Source: Streptomyces sp. S3(2020)
GTDB taxonomy: Bacteria; Actinomycetota; Actinomycetes; Streptomycetales; Streptomycetaceae
DNA: 36,080 bases
Direction of reading: 5' to 3'
Assembly: GCF_013044505.1 (NCBI RefSeq)
Contig: NZ_JABERD010000093.1
Coordinates: 1 to 36,080, forward strand
Notes under the pieces: model-generated
What the model was told of the DNA's origin: nothing
Seen by the model: only the letters and a program-made list of their open reading frames with translations
The model's database searches: none
Translations under genes and position numbers: made by a program
In this document: positions 22,400 to 30,246 of the stretch, piece by piece
Position numbering within the stretch: the first letter of the stretch is position 1
How the letters are laid out: each line of letters begins with the position of its first letter

Positions 22400-23683
22400 A
22401 TGGCGGACTCTGACCCCATGCGAGCCCCTGCTGCCCCGTCAACCCCCATCGCGGGTTTCCGGCGATTGCTGGCCGGCCGGACGCTGTCCGTGCTGGCCAC
22501 CTGTCTGGTACCCACCGCCTTGACCCTGGCGGTCATCCATGCCACCGGCTCGGCCACCGACCTCGGTCTGGTGCTGGCCTGTGAACTGATCCCGCAGCTG
22601 GTGTTGTTGCCGGTAGGCGGGGTGCTCGCCGACCGGCTCCCGCCTCAACGCGTGGCATTCGCCGCCGACTTGGTACGTGGCCTTATCCAACTGATCATTG
22701 GTGTGGAGCTGTTGCTCGGCACCGTCAACATCTTCCATCTCTCCGTCCTGTCCGCGATCACCGGCGCCGCCGTCGCCATCGGCACGCCCACGGTGTCGCC
22801 GCTGGTGACCGCGGTGGTGCCCCCGGAGGCCCGGCTCCGCGCCAACAGCCACCTCGGTACGGCACGCGGCATCGCCCTTGTCGCCGGGCCCGGCATCGTC
22901 GGTGTCATGGTGATCACCATCGGCGTCGGCTGGTCGTTCGTGCTCACCGCGGCGCTGTTCATCATGGCCGCCGCCACACTGGGCGGTCTGAAGGTGACGC
23001 GACACGAGCGTCCGGCGGGCAACAGCACTTTCATGAAGGACCTGGCCGAGGGGTGGCAGGTGGTCCGCTCGCACCGCTGGTTCTGGACCAACCTGATCGG
23101 CCACGGCATCTCCAACCTGACCGCGGGCGTCCTGATGACGCTCGGGCCGCTCATCGCGCTCCGCGAACTGGGCGGTGACGTCTCCTGGGTGATCACCTAC
23201 CAGTGCGGCATGGTCGGCCTGCTGCTCGGTGCCTATCTGGCCCCGCGGCTTCCCATCCCGCGCCCGCTCGTCGCGACCTCGCTCGGCGGTGCCGTCTTCG
23301 CCCTGCCGCTGCTGACGTTCGCGGTGCCCGCGCCGACGGCGGTGAACGCGGCCGCGTACTTCGTGGCGATGCTCGGGCTGGGCGTGCTCAACACCGTGTG
23401 GCAGACCGTGATGCAGCAGCGGTTCGAGCCGCACACCCTGGCCCGGGCCGACTCCTACGACGCGCTGCTCTCCTTCGCCGCGCGTCCGCTCGGCCTCGCC
23501 CTGGCAGCCCCGGTCGCCGCCACGACCGGCAACGCCGCAGTGCTGGTCTTCGCCGCCGTCCTCGTGGGAGGCAGCAGCCTCGGGCTGCTGACGCTGCGTG
23601 AGGTACGCACCATGGGCTTTGTCACCGGGGAGGTGCCCCCGCAGAAGCCGGCACCGGAAGCGGCGGCCGAGCACCGTAAATAG
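22400..23683 (+). CDS. MFS transporter, probable product exporter
   Basis: A 427-aa polytopic membrane protein with many hydrophobic segments, of the EntS-like MFS_3 group. The cytoplasmic loop motif after the second helix is GGVLADRLPPQR, the MFS signature A region. Substrate exporters of this family commonly sit in natural-product clusters and give self-protection. It is the last gene of the rightward operon. The ATG at 22400 is the first of several (another at 22418), and no strong ribosome binding site is visible, so the start is uncertain. The C-terminal ~20 residues are polar and probably cytoplasmic. Confidence 0.88.
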   Translation: MADSDPMRAPAAPSTPIAGFRRLLAGRTLSVLATCLVPTALTLAVIHATGSATDLGLVLACELIPQLVLLPVGGVLADRLPPQRVAFAADLVRGLIQLIIGVELLLGTVNIFHLSVLSAITGAAVAIGTPTVSPLVTAVVPPEARLRANSHLGTARGIALVAGPGIVGVMVITIGVGWSFVLTAALFIMAAATLGGLKVTRHERPAGNSTFMKDLAEGWQVVRSHRWFWTNLIGHGISNLTAGVLMTLGPLIALRELGGDVSWVITYQCGMVGLLLGAYLAPRLPIPRPLVATSLGGAVFALPLLTFAVPAPTAVNAAAYFVAMLGLGVLNTVWQTVMQQRFEPHTLARADSYDALLSFAARPLGLALAAPVAATTGNAAVLVFAAVLVGGSSLGLLTLREVRTMGFVTGEVPPQKPAPEAAAEHRK

Positions 23684-23694
23684 TGGGCTGGCGC

Positions 23695-23708
23695 GGCCCT
23701 TCAGGGCT
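23695..23708 (+). terminator. Weak hairpin after the exporter gene
   Basis: The sequence ggccc-ttca-gggct forms a 4-5-bp stem starting 12 nt after the exporter stop. There is no T-run. It may mark the end of the rightward operon. Confidence 0.25.
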
Positions 23709-23780
23709 GGGCTAGGCTCGGCATGTTCGAGATGTCCTTGTCGGACTGTCAGCGTTGGCTGTTGAGGGAGGTGTGTATCG

Positions 23781-23852
23781 ATGACTCTCATTGCGATGAG
23801 TGCTGCCCGCATCCAGAAGATCGTCAATTCCACCTCCGTGGTCTCCGGCTAA
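23781..23852 (+). CDS. Candidate 23-aa small ORF / leader peptide upstream of rsgA
   Basis: An ATG at 23781 is preceded by a strong GAGGGAGG site (about 8 nt) and opens a frame of 23 codons ending in TAA: begins MTLIAMSAARIQKI and ends NSTSVVSG. The ribosome binding site GGAGGTG (23767-23773) is perfectly complementary to CACCTCC (23831-23837) inside the same ORF. That segment can instead form a local hairpin CCAC-ctcc-GTGG (23830-23841). A T6 run follows near 23871. This could be a translated leader that regulates rsgA, or an independent microprotein. No family is recognised. Confidence 0.4.
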   Translation: MTLIAMSAARIQKIVNSTSVVSG

Positions 23853-23922
23853 CGCAACTCTTCCCTTTTTTCGTGCCGTTGGCGCGCATGGCCGGGACCT
23901 CTCCTTCCTGAAGGGCTTCCCG

Positions 23923-25050
23923 TTGTTCAGTCTCGACATTTCCTCCGCACACCCCCTGACCGCCTACGGCTGGGACGAGGAGTTCGCGGACAGTTTCGCC
24001 ACGCATGCCGGGCAGGATCTCCTGCCCGGCCGGATCGTCCGTGTGCATCGCGGGCGCGTGGACGCAGTGGTGCCCGACGGGGACGACGTCCGTACGGTGT
24101 CGGCGGACACGGCACTGGTGGCGACCGGTGACCCGATGCGGGTGCCGTGCACGGGCGACTGGGCCGTGATCGATCTCGAGAACGGTGCGACCGACGACGC
24201 GGACGGCGTGGTGCGGTCCTTGCTGCCCCGCCGAACGGCGATCGTACGGTCCTCTTCCTCGAAGCGCTCCGAGGCGCAGATCCTCGCCGCCAACGTGAAC
24301 CACGCGGTCATCGCCGTCTCGCTCGCCGCCGAACTCGACCTGGGGCGTATCGAGCGCTTTCTGTCCCTGGCGTGGGAGAGCGGCGCCGAGCCGCTGGTGG
24401 TGCTCACCAAAGCGGACCTGGTGGACAACCCGGCCGTGCTGTCCTATCTGCTCTCCGAGGCGGAGGCCGCGGCACCCGGTGTCCAGGTGCTGGCCGTCAG
24501 CTCAGAGACGGGTGACGGGATCGAGGTGCTGTCCGCGATCCTCGCGGACAGCACCTCCGTGCTGCTCGGCCAGTCCGGCGCGGGCAAGTCCACCCTCGCC
24601 AACGCGCTGCTCGGCGAGAGCGTCCAGGACGTCCAGGCCACTCGTGACCAGGACGGCAAGGGCCGGCACACCACGACGACCCGTGATCTGCTGCGGCTGC
24701 CCTGGGGTGGGGTGCTCATCGACACTCCAGGACTACGGGGTGTCGGTATCTGGGACGCGGAGTCCGGGCTCGCGCAGACCTTCTCGGACATCGAATCGCT
24801 GGCCGGGGAATGCCGTTTCCTCGACTGCGCGCATCTCTCGGAGCCGGGGTGCGCCGTTCTGGAAGCGATCGAGCGGGGGGCGCTGCCGGAGCGGCGGCTG
24901 GAGAGCTACCGCAAGCTCATGCGGGAGAACCAGTGGATGTTGGCCAAGACCGATGCCCGGCTGCACTCGGAGATGCGTAAGGACTGGAAGCAGATGAGGG
25001 CCACCCACCACCACATGCAGGAGCGCAAGCGCGGCGGCCCCCAGCGCTGA
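23923..25050 (+). CDS. rsgA: Ribosome small-subunit-dependent GTPase RsgA
   Basis: A 375-aa circularly permuted GTPase. After an N-terminal OB-like region (DTALVATGDPMRVPC) the G4 motif TKAD (~163) precedes the P-loop GQSGAGKS (~216), the TTTTRD G2 region and the G3 motif DTPG (~266). A C-terminal zinc knuckle C-x5-C-x-H-x5-C is visible in CRFLDCAHLSEPGC. RsgA assists late 30S subunit maturation. The start is TTG at 23923 with AAGGG seven nt upstream, just before SLDISSAHPLTAYGWDEEF, which fits the family N terminus; the open frame to 23800 is probably leader. It converges with the next gene, with 31 bp between stops. The basic tail (QERKRGGPQR) fits rRNA contact. Confidence 0.93.
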   Translation: MFSLDISSAHPLTAYGWDEEFADSFATHAGQDLLPGRIVRVHRGRVDAVVPDGDDVRTVSADTALVATGDPMRVPCTGDWAVIDLENGATDDADGVVRSLLPRRTAIVRSSSSKRSEAQILAANVNHAVIAVSLAAELDLGRIERFLSLAWESGAEPLVVLTKADLVDNPAVLSYLLSEAEAAAPGVQVLAVSSETGDGIEVLSAILADSTSVLLGQSGAGKSTLANALLGESVQDVQATRDQDGKGRHTTTTRDLLRLPWGGVLIDTPGLRGVGIWDAESGLAQTFSDIESLAGECRFLDCAHLSEPGCAVLEAIERGALPERRLESYRKLMRENQWMLAKTDARLHSEMRKDWKQMRATHHHMQERKRGGPQR

Positions 25051-25081
25051 CGCTCTCGTTGATCCGCAGACCACGCGCGTC

Positions 25082-27595
25082 CTAGTCCTCCGCCAACTCC
25101 GCCACCCCCGTGATCCGGTGCAACGGATACGTCCGCACCTCGTCCGCCGTGTGGTCGTACGCGGTCACGAACCCTCCCTCCACCCGGATCGGGGCGATCA
25201 CCCGCTGACTGGCGGAGCCCTCCGCGTTGACGTAGCCGATCCACAGGGCCTCGCTGGTGAGGACGGCGGCCTGGACGGTGGCGAGGGTCTCGGCGGAGCT
25301 GGTGCGGGGGAGTTCGCCGCCCGCCATGGGAGCTTGTTTGCGCGGGGCCGTCGAGGCCAGGTCGCCCGCGCGGATCGCCCGGATCGCCGCCGACAGAAGG
25401 GTGGCGTCCGGCACCGGCGGACCGTCCGGTACCGGCTCGGGCGCCGTACGCGGCGGGGTGCGGTGGGCGTGCGCGCGGGCGATCAGGACATCGCCCTCGG
25501 CGGACTCGGCGGCCGGCGCGAAGCCCATCTGGCGCAGCCCGTCCAGGAGCCCGGCCGGGTCGGCCTGGGCCGCCAGGACCGTGGGGGCCAGCCGGCGCAG
25601 CCCCAGCCCCGCGGCGCGCTTGTCGGCGAGGATCTCGTTCAGCACGGCATCGTCGTCGCAGCGGACATAGGCGGAGGCCGCGCCGACCCGCAGATGCCCG
25701 TGTTTGCGGGCCACGTCGTCGATCAGATACGCCAGCGGCTGCGGGACCGGCGTACGGGAGTGCGCGGCGAGGAAGGCGTGCAGGTCGGAGGCGGACTGCC
25801 CGGCGTCCAGCGCCCGGCGCACCGAGCCCGGTGTGAACCGGTACACCGTCGCCCCGCCCTTCGACTCCACGTCCGCCAGCACGTCGAGCACATCCGCCAG
25901 CGGGCGCTGCAACGGGCCCGGGGCCACAGCGGTGAGGTCGGCCTGGAGCAGGACATGGTCCAGGGGTTCGGGCAGGAGCGGGGCGAGGAGACGGGCGGCC
26001 GCGGCGGAGGCCACGGCCTGCTCGGGCGCGGAGAGCGGCTCCACCGGGGGCGCGGTGTGATGGTGCACGGGCAGCTTGTCGCCGGGGCCCGACGGCTCCT
26101 TGCGCGGAGTCCTCGCCGGTGCCGCCCCCCACAGCGCCCGTCCCTGGGCCGACAGCGCTCCCCGTCCCGTGACGCCCAGCAGTTCCGCCTCGCTCAGCGT
26201 CCACTCGGCGAGCCGTGACCGCAGGTCGTCGTCCCGCTGGGGGCCCCGCAGCGGCCGTTCCCAGCGCAGCCGGGCGAGCACGGACTCCGCGGACGGTGAG
26301 GCACCCTCCGGCAGACCGGCCAGCAGGGTCAGCACCCGGTGCCGTACCTCCGGGGCGGCGCTGCGGTCCAGGCCCGGGCCCAGTGCGGACAGGGTGCGGT
26401 CCTTCGCGTCCCGGCCGCCGACCAGGCCGGCCGTCCGGGTCGCCGTCAGCCAGGCCTCCGCGAGCCGCACCCAGCGTTCCGCCGCGGGCCGCTCCAGCCA
26501 CTCGTCGTAGGCCGGGGTCGCCGCGTACCGCTCGTCGGCCTCCCCGTCGGAGGCGATCAGGCCGGCCGCGTGGGCGAGCTCGACCCAGAAGGCGGCGACC
26601 GGCTCGGACACGTCGAGGGCGACGGCGGTCCGCTTGAGGTCGCGCACGCTCAGACCGCCGGCCCGCAGTACCGCCGGGCCGCCCTCGTCCCAGTCCTTCA
26701 GCAGCTCCTCCACCGTCGCCAGGGTGGTGTACGCCTGTCCGGCCGCCGTCGTGTCCACAACCTGTGGACGGTGCGTGGCGACCGGCTCGACGGCGGGCGG
26801 CAGCGGCTCGGTGGTCCGGTGCGCGAGCCCGTCGCGCAGATGCAGGGCCACCTCGCGCGGCAGTACGACCGTCCCGGGCGCCGTCGGCAGCAGCAGCCCG
26901 AGGTCGATGAGCCGCCGCAGCCGCACCGCCGGGTCCGCCGTGACCTGCCCGTACGGCGGCCCCCACACCAGCCGCCGCAGTACCTCCAGGGACTCCTCCG
27001 GGAGCCCGGCGAGCAGCGCCGCCATCCGCTCGCGGTCGGTGAACAGGCCGGTCAGCGCGGCGACGGCGGAAACCGGGTCGTGGGTCGACGCCAGCCCGGC
27101 GGCGGCCACGATCTCCTGGATCCGGCCCGGCGACATCCCCGCCGTGGCCTCCTGCACCGTCGGCCCGAGCCCGGTCGGCGACGGATGCTGCGGCGAGGGC
27201 GCCAGCAGCTCCCGCGCGGTCCGCACCAGCCGCAGCCGCTCGTCCTCGCCCCACACCAGCGCCTGCTCCCGCAGCGTCCCGAGGGCACGCGACAGCGCTC
27301 CGGCGACGGCGGGCGACCCGGCGTCCCCCGCCAGCAGCCCCAGCAGCTCCTCGTACGACGCCGGATCCCCCGCCACCGCCAGCGCCTCCGCGGTCTGCAA
27401 AGCGAACCGGTCCAGGCGCTCCAGGGCACGGACGACGGAGGCCCGGGTGCCGGCCCTCGTGGCGAGCTGGGTGAGGTCGGTGGGGACGGGGGTGATGAGG
27501 TCGGGGCGGGCCCGCAGGAGCGCGCCCAGGGAGGCGTCGTCCCGGACGCGGAGAGCCTCTGCGAGGGAGCGGGGCGGTGTGGCCGAGGTGCTCAT
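25082..27595 (-). CDS. Helicase-associated (XPB N-terminal-like) domain protein
   Basis: An 837-aa cytoplasmic protein of the actinobacterial family annotated as helicase-associated or helicase C-terminal domain protein. It has long alpha-helical repeats rich in Ala/Leu, a central XPB-N-like segment (PLDHVLLQADLTAVAPGPL, ~555) and a C-terminal WYL-like segment (LWIGYVNAEGSASQRVIAPI, ~780). No Walker A or DEAD motif is visible, so it is not itself a helicase motor. In many actinobacteria such a gene lies near a separate DNA repair helicase, but none is next to it here. The ATG at 27595 was chosen over the GTG at 27604 because it begins the conserved start STSATPPRSLAEALR. Function in DNA repair or transcription is inferred. 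Confidence 0.85.
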   Translation of the reverse strand: MSTSATPPRSLAEALRVRDDASLGALLRARPDLITPVPTDLTQLATRAGTRASVVRALERLDRFALQTAEALAVAGDPASYEELLGLLAGDAGSPAVAGALSRALGTLREQALVWGEDERLRLVRTARELLAPSPQHPSPTGLGPTVQEATAGMSPGRIQEIVAAAGLASTHDPVSAVAALTGLFTDRERMAALLAGLPEESLEVLRRLVWGPPYGQVTADPAVRLRRLIDLGLLLPTAPGTVVLPREVALHLRDGLAHRTTEPLPPAVEPVATHRPQVVDTTAAGQAYTTLATVEELLKDWDEGGPAVLRAGGLSVRDLKRTAVALDVSEPVAAFWVELAHAAGLIASDGEADERYAATPAYDEWLERPAAERWVRLAEAWLTATRTAGLVGGRDAKDRTLSALGPGLDRSAAPEVRHRVLTLLAGLPEGASPSAESVLARLRWERPLRGPQRDDDLRSRLAEWTLSEAELLGVTGRGALSAQGRALWGAAPARTPRKEPSGPGDKLPVHHHTAPPVEPLSAPEQAVASAAAARLLAPLLPEPLDHVLLQADLTAVAPGPLQRPLADVLDVLADVESKGGATVYRFTPGSVRRALDAGQSASDLHAFLAAHSRTPVPQPLAYLIDDVARKHGHLRVGAASAYVRCDDDAVLNEILADKRAAGLGLRRLAPTVLAAQADPAGLLDGLRQMGFAPAAESAEGDVLIARAHAHRTPPRTAPEPVPDGPPVPDATLLSAAIRAIRAGDLASTAPRKQAPMAGGELPRTSSAETLATVQAAVLTSEALWIGYVNAEGSASQRVIAPIRVEGGFVTAYDHTADEVRTYPLHRITGVAELAED

Positions 27596-27748
27596 CCGAC
27601 CCACGTTAGCGGGTGGCCGTGACGGTGAGGTGCGGGTCCGCGGGTCGGGAGCCCGCCGACGGCACGGCCGTGCGTGGCGACACCGGCCGCATCCCTCGCG
27701 ATACGGTCATCCCCGGGGATTCAACGCGCCGCCCCCCGGAGGGACTTC

Positions 27749-28765
27749 GTGGGTATCGAGAGCGACCAGGTCGTCTACGAGTATCTGAGCCGCGTCGGTG
27801 ACGTGGCCCATCAGCGGCAGCTGCCGTCCGGTACCCGGATGCGCCTGGTCTCGGAGCTGCGCAACGAGATCGACCGGCGCCGGGCGAAGGTCCCCGTGGA
27901 CAGTCCCGCGGCCGTGCGCCGGATCATCGACCGGCTCGGCAGCCCCGACGACGTCGTCACCGCGGCCGGGGGTACTCCCTCCGGGGGAAGCGCGACCGGC
28001 GCCGTACCGCAGGCCCGGGCCACTCCGGCCCCCACCGCCGTACCCGCGCAGCGCGACCGGGACACCGACGCGCCCCGCCCCAAGGGGCTGCGCCGTATCG
28101 TGCCCGTCCCGAAGCCGCGTCCCGCCGAGACGGTGGACGAGGCGCCCGCGCCGCCCCACCTCGCCAGCGAGGCCGAGCTCGGTGACAGCGCGCTCCAGCC
28201 TGACTGGTGGCGGACGGACAGCACCCCGTTCGGGGTCGGGGAGAGCCTCCCGGCGGGGTTCGTCGGCGGGGTGGAGATCCCGGAGCTCCTCAAGCCGCCG
28301 CCGAAGGACGAGCCGAAGCCGGCCGTCGAGAAGGCCCCGGAGCCCGGACCCGGGGCGGAAGCCGAGGCCGAGGCCGACGAGGCCCCCGCCCCGCGCCGCC
28401 GGTGGCTCTCCCTGCCCAAGGGCAGGTGGAGCAACCCGCTCCTGCTGATCGCCGCGGGTCTCCTCGTGGTGGGCGCGGTCCTCGGCAACCTCGTCGTCCT
28501 TCTCCTGGGCTGGCTCATCGCCTACGCCTCACGGCGGCTGACCGAGGCGGAGACGAAATGGGCGGTGATGTTCCTGCCCGGCCTGGCGCTCACCGCCGGG
28601 ATCGTGTGGCTGTGGGGCCGCACCGAGGGCCGCTGGGGCGACCCCATCGCCGAGGGGCACATGAACGACGCGGTCGCCGACACCTGGCCGTGGGTGGTCA
28701 GGGGCGCGGCCGTCGCGTCGGCCCTGTTCCTCGTATGGCGATCCCAGAGGCAGAGGCAGGGCTGA
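27749..28765 (+). CDS. Membrane protein with N-terminal helical module and Pro-rich linker
   Basis: A 338-aa protein. The N-terminal ~75 residues (ESDQVVYEYLSRV, RRIIDRLGSPDDVV) look like a compact helical cytoplasmic module of the HAAS type. A long Pro/Ala/Glu-rich linker (~80-220) follows. The C-terminal third holds three hydrophobic segments (LLLIAAGLLVVGAVLGNLVV, AVMFLPGLALTAGIVWLW, WVVRGAAVASALFLVW). The GTG at 27749 follows a GGAGGGA site. It is divergent from the XPB-like gene across a 153-bp gap, where TACGGT (27702-27707) may be a -10. Function is unknown. Confidence 0.8.
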   Translation: MGIESDQVVYEYLSRVGDVAHQRQLPSGTRMRLVSELRNEIDRRRAKVPVDSPAAVRRIIDRLGSPDDVVTAAGGTPSGGSATGAVPQARATPAPTAVPAQRDRDTDAPRPKGLRRIVPVPKPRPAETVDEAPAPPHLASEAELGDSALQPDWWRTDSTPFGVGESLPAGFVGGVEIPELLKPPPKDEPKPAVEKAPEPGPGAEAEAEADEAPAPRRRWLSLPKGRWSNPLLLIAAGLLVVGAVLGNLVVLLLGWLIAYASRRLTEAETKWAVMFLPGLALTAGIVWLWGRTEGRWGDPIAEGHMNDAVADTWPWVVRGAAVASALFLVWRSQRQRQG

Positions 28766-28824
28766 AGCAGGACCGAGGCAGGAGCGAGGTAGGACTGTCG
28801 TACCGGCTGGGCACAATGGTTCAT

Positions 28825-29457
28825 ATGGCCACTGCACCCATCTCCGCCCCGACCGTCGGCTTCGACCTCGACATGACCCTCATCGACTCCCGCCCCGGCA
28901 TCCGCGCCTGCTACCTGGAGCTGTCCGAGCGGACCGGGACGTACATCGACGCCGACCTCGCGATCACCCGGCTCGGGCCCCCGCTGGCGGAGGAGCTGGC
29001 CCACTGGTTCCCGGCGGACGAGATCCTGGCCATGGCCGACCTCTACCGGTCGCTGTACCCGGCCATCGCGATCACCGCGACACCCGCCATGGACGGCGCC
29101 CGTGAGGCGATCGCCGCCGTGCGGGCGGCCGGTGGGCGGGCGATCGTCGTGACCGCGAAGTACGAGCCCAGCGCCAAGCTGCACGTGGAGCACCTCGGCC
29201 TCGGCCCCGACGCCGTGATCGGCGACCTGTGGGCCGAGCAGAAGGCGGAGGCGCTGCGCGAGCACGGCGCGAGCGTCTATGTCGGCGACCACCTCGGGGA
29301 CGTCCGCGGCGCCCGGACCGCCGGGGCGCTCTCGGTCGCCGTGGCCACCGGCCCGTGCAGCGCGGCGGAGCTGACCGAGGCCGGCGCGGACGTGGTCCTC
29401 GCCGACCTCACCCGGTTCCCGGACTGGCTCGCCGGCTACCGTCCGGCCCGCGCCTGA
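28825..29457 (+). CDS. HAD-superfamily hydrolase (phosphoglycolate-phosphatase-like)
   Basis: A 210-aa HAD phosphatase. Motif I is DLDMTLIDS (Asp nucleophile and +2 Asp), motif II is in IVVTAKY, and motif IV is in YVGDHLGDVRGA. The cap region is helical as in Gph-type enzymes. The ATG at 28825 is taken; an in-frame ATG at 28816 would add three residues, and no strong ribosome binding site is seen. Substrate is unknown; small phosphorylated metabolites are typical. Its 3' end overlaps the 3' end of the convergent small membrane protein gene by 22 bp. Confidence 0.88.
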   Translation: MATAPISAPTVGFDLDMTLIDSRPGIRACYLELSERTGTYIDADLAITRLGPPLAEELAHWFPADEILAMADLYRSLYPAIAITATPAMDGAREAIAAVRAAGGRAIVVTAKYEPSAKLHVEHLGLGPDAVIGDLWAEQKAEALREHGASVYVGDHLGDVRGARTAGALSVAVATGPCSAAELTEAGADVVLADLTRFPDWLAGYRPARA

Positions 29458-29684
29458 CGCCGCCCCGCCGCGACCGACCGCAGCACACCCGCGCCGGCGA
29501 TCAGGAAGCCGACGCCCATCAGCATGCTCAGTCCGAACATGTACGTCGGAAATGGTGTCGTTCCGAGGAACAGCGGGGCCACGGTGACGAGTGTGGCCAC
29601 CGTACCGATGAAGAACACGATGGCACCGGCACGGATCAGTCGGTCGCCGGGCCCGGCGGAATTCGTTTGGGTTTTGTCACGCAC
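29436..29684 (-). CDS. Small two-helix membrane protein (DUF3188-like)
   Basis: An 82-aa protein with two hydrophobic helices (GAIVFFIGTVATLVTV and YMFGLSMLMGVGFLIAGAGV) linked by LFLGTTPFPT, and a basic C terminus (GRRQARAGR). This layout resembles small actinobacterial DUF3188 membrane proteins; the family call is from memory. The GTG at 29684 is chosen so that the protein begins VRDKTQTN; a TTG at 29717 would add 11 residues. Neither has a strong ribosome binding site. Its role is unknown. Confidence 0.7.
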   Translation of the reverse strand: MRDKTQTNSAGPGDRLIRAGAIVFFIGTVATLVTVAPLFLGTTPFPTYMFGLSMLMGVGFLIAGAGVLRSVAAGRRQARAGR

Positions 29685-29729
29685 CGGACCAGGGTAGTTC
29701 CCTGCCCGAAGGAACAACCGGGCGACGTC

Positions 29730-29757
29730 TTGTCACCGGCGTCATGACCATTAGCCT
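29730..29757 (+). promoter_or_regulatory. Probable principal-sigma promoter for the cold-shock gene
   Basis: TTGTCA (29730-29735) and TAGCCT (29752-29757) match -35 TTGACN and -10 TANNNT with a 16-bp spacer. It would give a 5' leader of ~85 nt before the GTG at 29850, typical of cold-shock genes with structured leaders. Confidence 0.5.
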
Positions 29758-29849
29758 TGGTACCGGCGGGTCCCGACGACCCGCCCCAGTGCTATCAAGA
29801 GCCGTTTCCAGAAGCAGTTTTCCGACGAGTACGAGGACGAGGAACAGAC

Positions 29850-30233
29850 GTGCCTACCGGCAAGGTCAAGTGGTTCAACAGCGAGAAGGGCTTCGGCTTT
29901 CTCTCCCGCGACGACGGCGGTGACGTCTTCGTCCATTCCTCGGTCCTCCCCGCCGGAGTCGAGGCCCTGAAGCCGGGCCAGCGAGTGGAGTTCGGGGTCG
30001 TCGCCGGTCAGCGCGGTGACCAGGCCCTTTCGGTCGTCGTCCTGGACCCGACCCCGTCGGTCGCGGCCGCGACCCGCAAGAAGCCGGACGAGCTGGCCTC
30101 CATCGTCCAGGATCTGACGACCCTTCTCGAGAACATCACGCCGATGCTCGAAAGGGGCCGTTACCCCGACAAGGCCGCCGGCGCGAAGATCGCGGGCCTG
30201 CTGCGCGCGGTCGCCGACCAGCTCGACGTATAG
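29850..30233 (+). CDS. Cold-shock domain protein with C-terminal extension
   Basis: A 127-aa protein. Residues 1-67 form a cold-shock domain with GKVKWFNSEKGFGFLSRDDG (RNP1) and DVFVHSSVL (RNP2), which binds single-stranded RNA/DNA. Residues ~70-127 are an extension with a predicted helix (DELASIVQDLTTLLENITPM) absent from standard ~67-aa CspA proteins; such extended forms occur in actinobacteria. The GTG at 29850 follows GAGGAA with 6-nt spacing. It converges on mqnD with 13 bp between the stops. Confidence 0.92.
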   Translation: MPTGKVKWFNSEKGFGFLSRDDGGDVFVHSSVLPAGVEALKPGQRVEFGVVAGQRGDQALSVVVLDPTPSVAAATRKKPDELASIVQDLTTLLENITPMLERGRYPDKAAGAKIAGLLRAVADQLDV

Positions 30234-30246
30234 AACTGGTGGATTT

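Larger units (their letters stand above)
614..23683. other. Hybrid NRPS/PKS-like biosynthetic gene cluster, product unknown
   Basis: Fourteen contiguous genes in two divergent operons encode three adenylation domains, five carrier domains, one ketosynthase, two complete condensation domains plus a half C domain, one epimerase-like domain, an MbtH-like protein, two alpha/beta-hydrolase thioesterases, a P450, an ATP-grasp ligase, SHMT-like and aminotransferase PLP enzymes, a double-hotdog protein and an MFS exporter. The left limit is the convergent unrelated gene ending at 559. The right limit is the rsgA region, which is core genome. The single-module proteins, the absence of a fused type I thioesterase and the divergent catalytic residues set it apart from standard large NRPSs. 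I did not recognise the whole gene set as any known pathway. Confidence 0.85.

Noticed and set aside
24906..27254. 782-codon leftward open frame within rsgA and the XPB-like gene
   Set aside because: The translation is Gly/Ala/Arg low-complexity typical of a shifted frame; the real genes here have conserved motifs and good starts.
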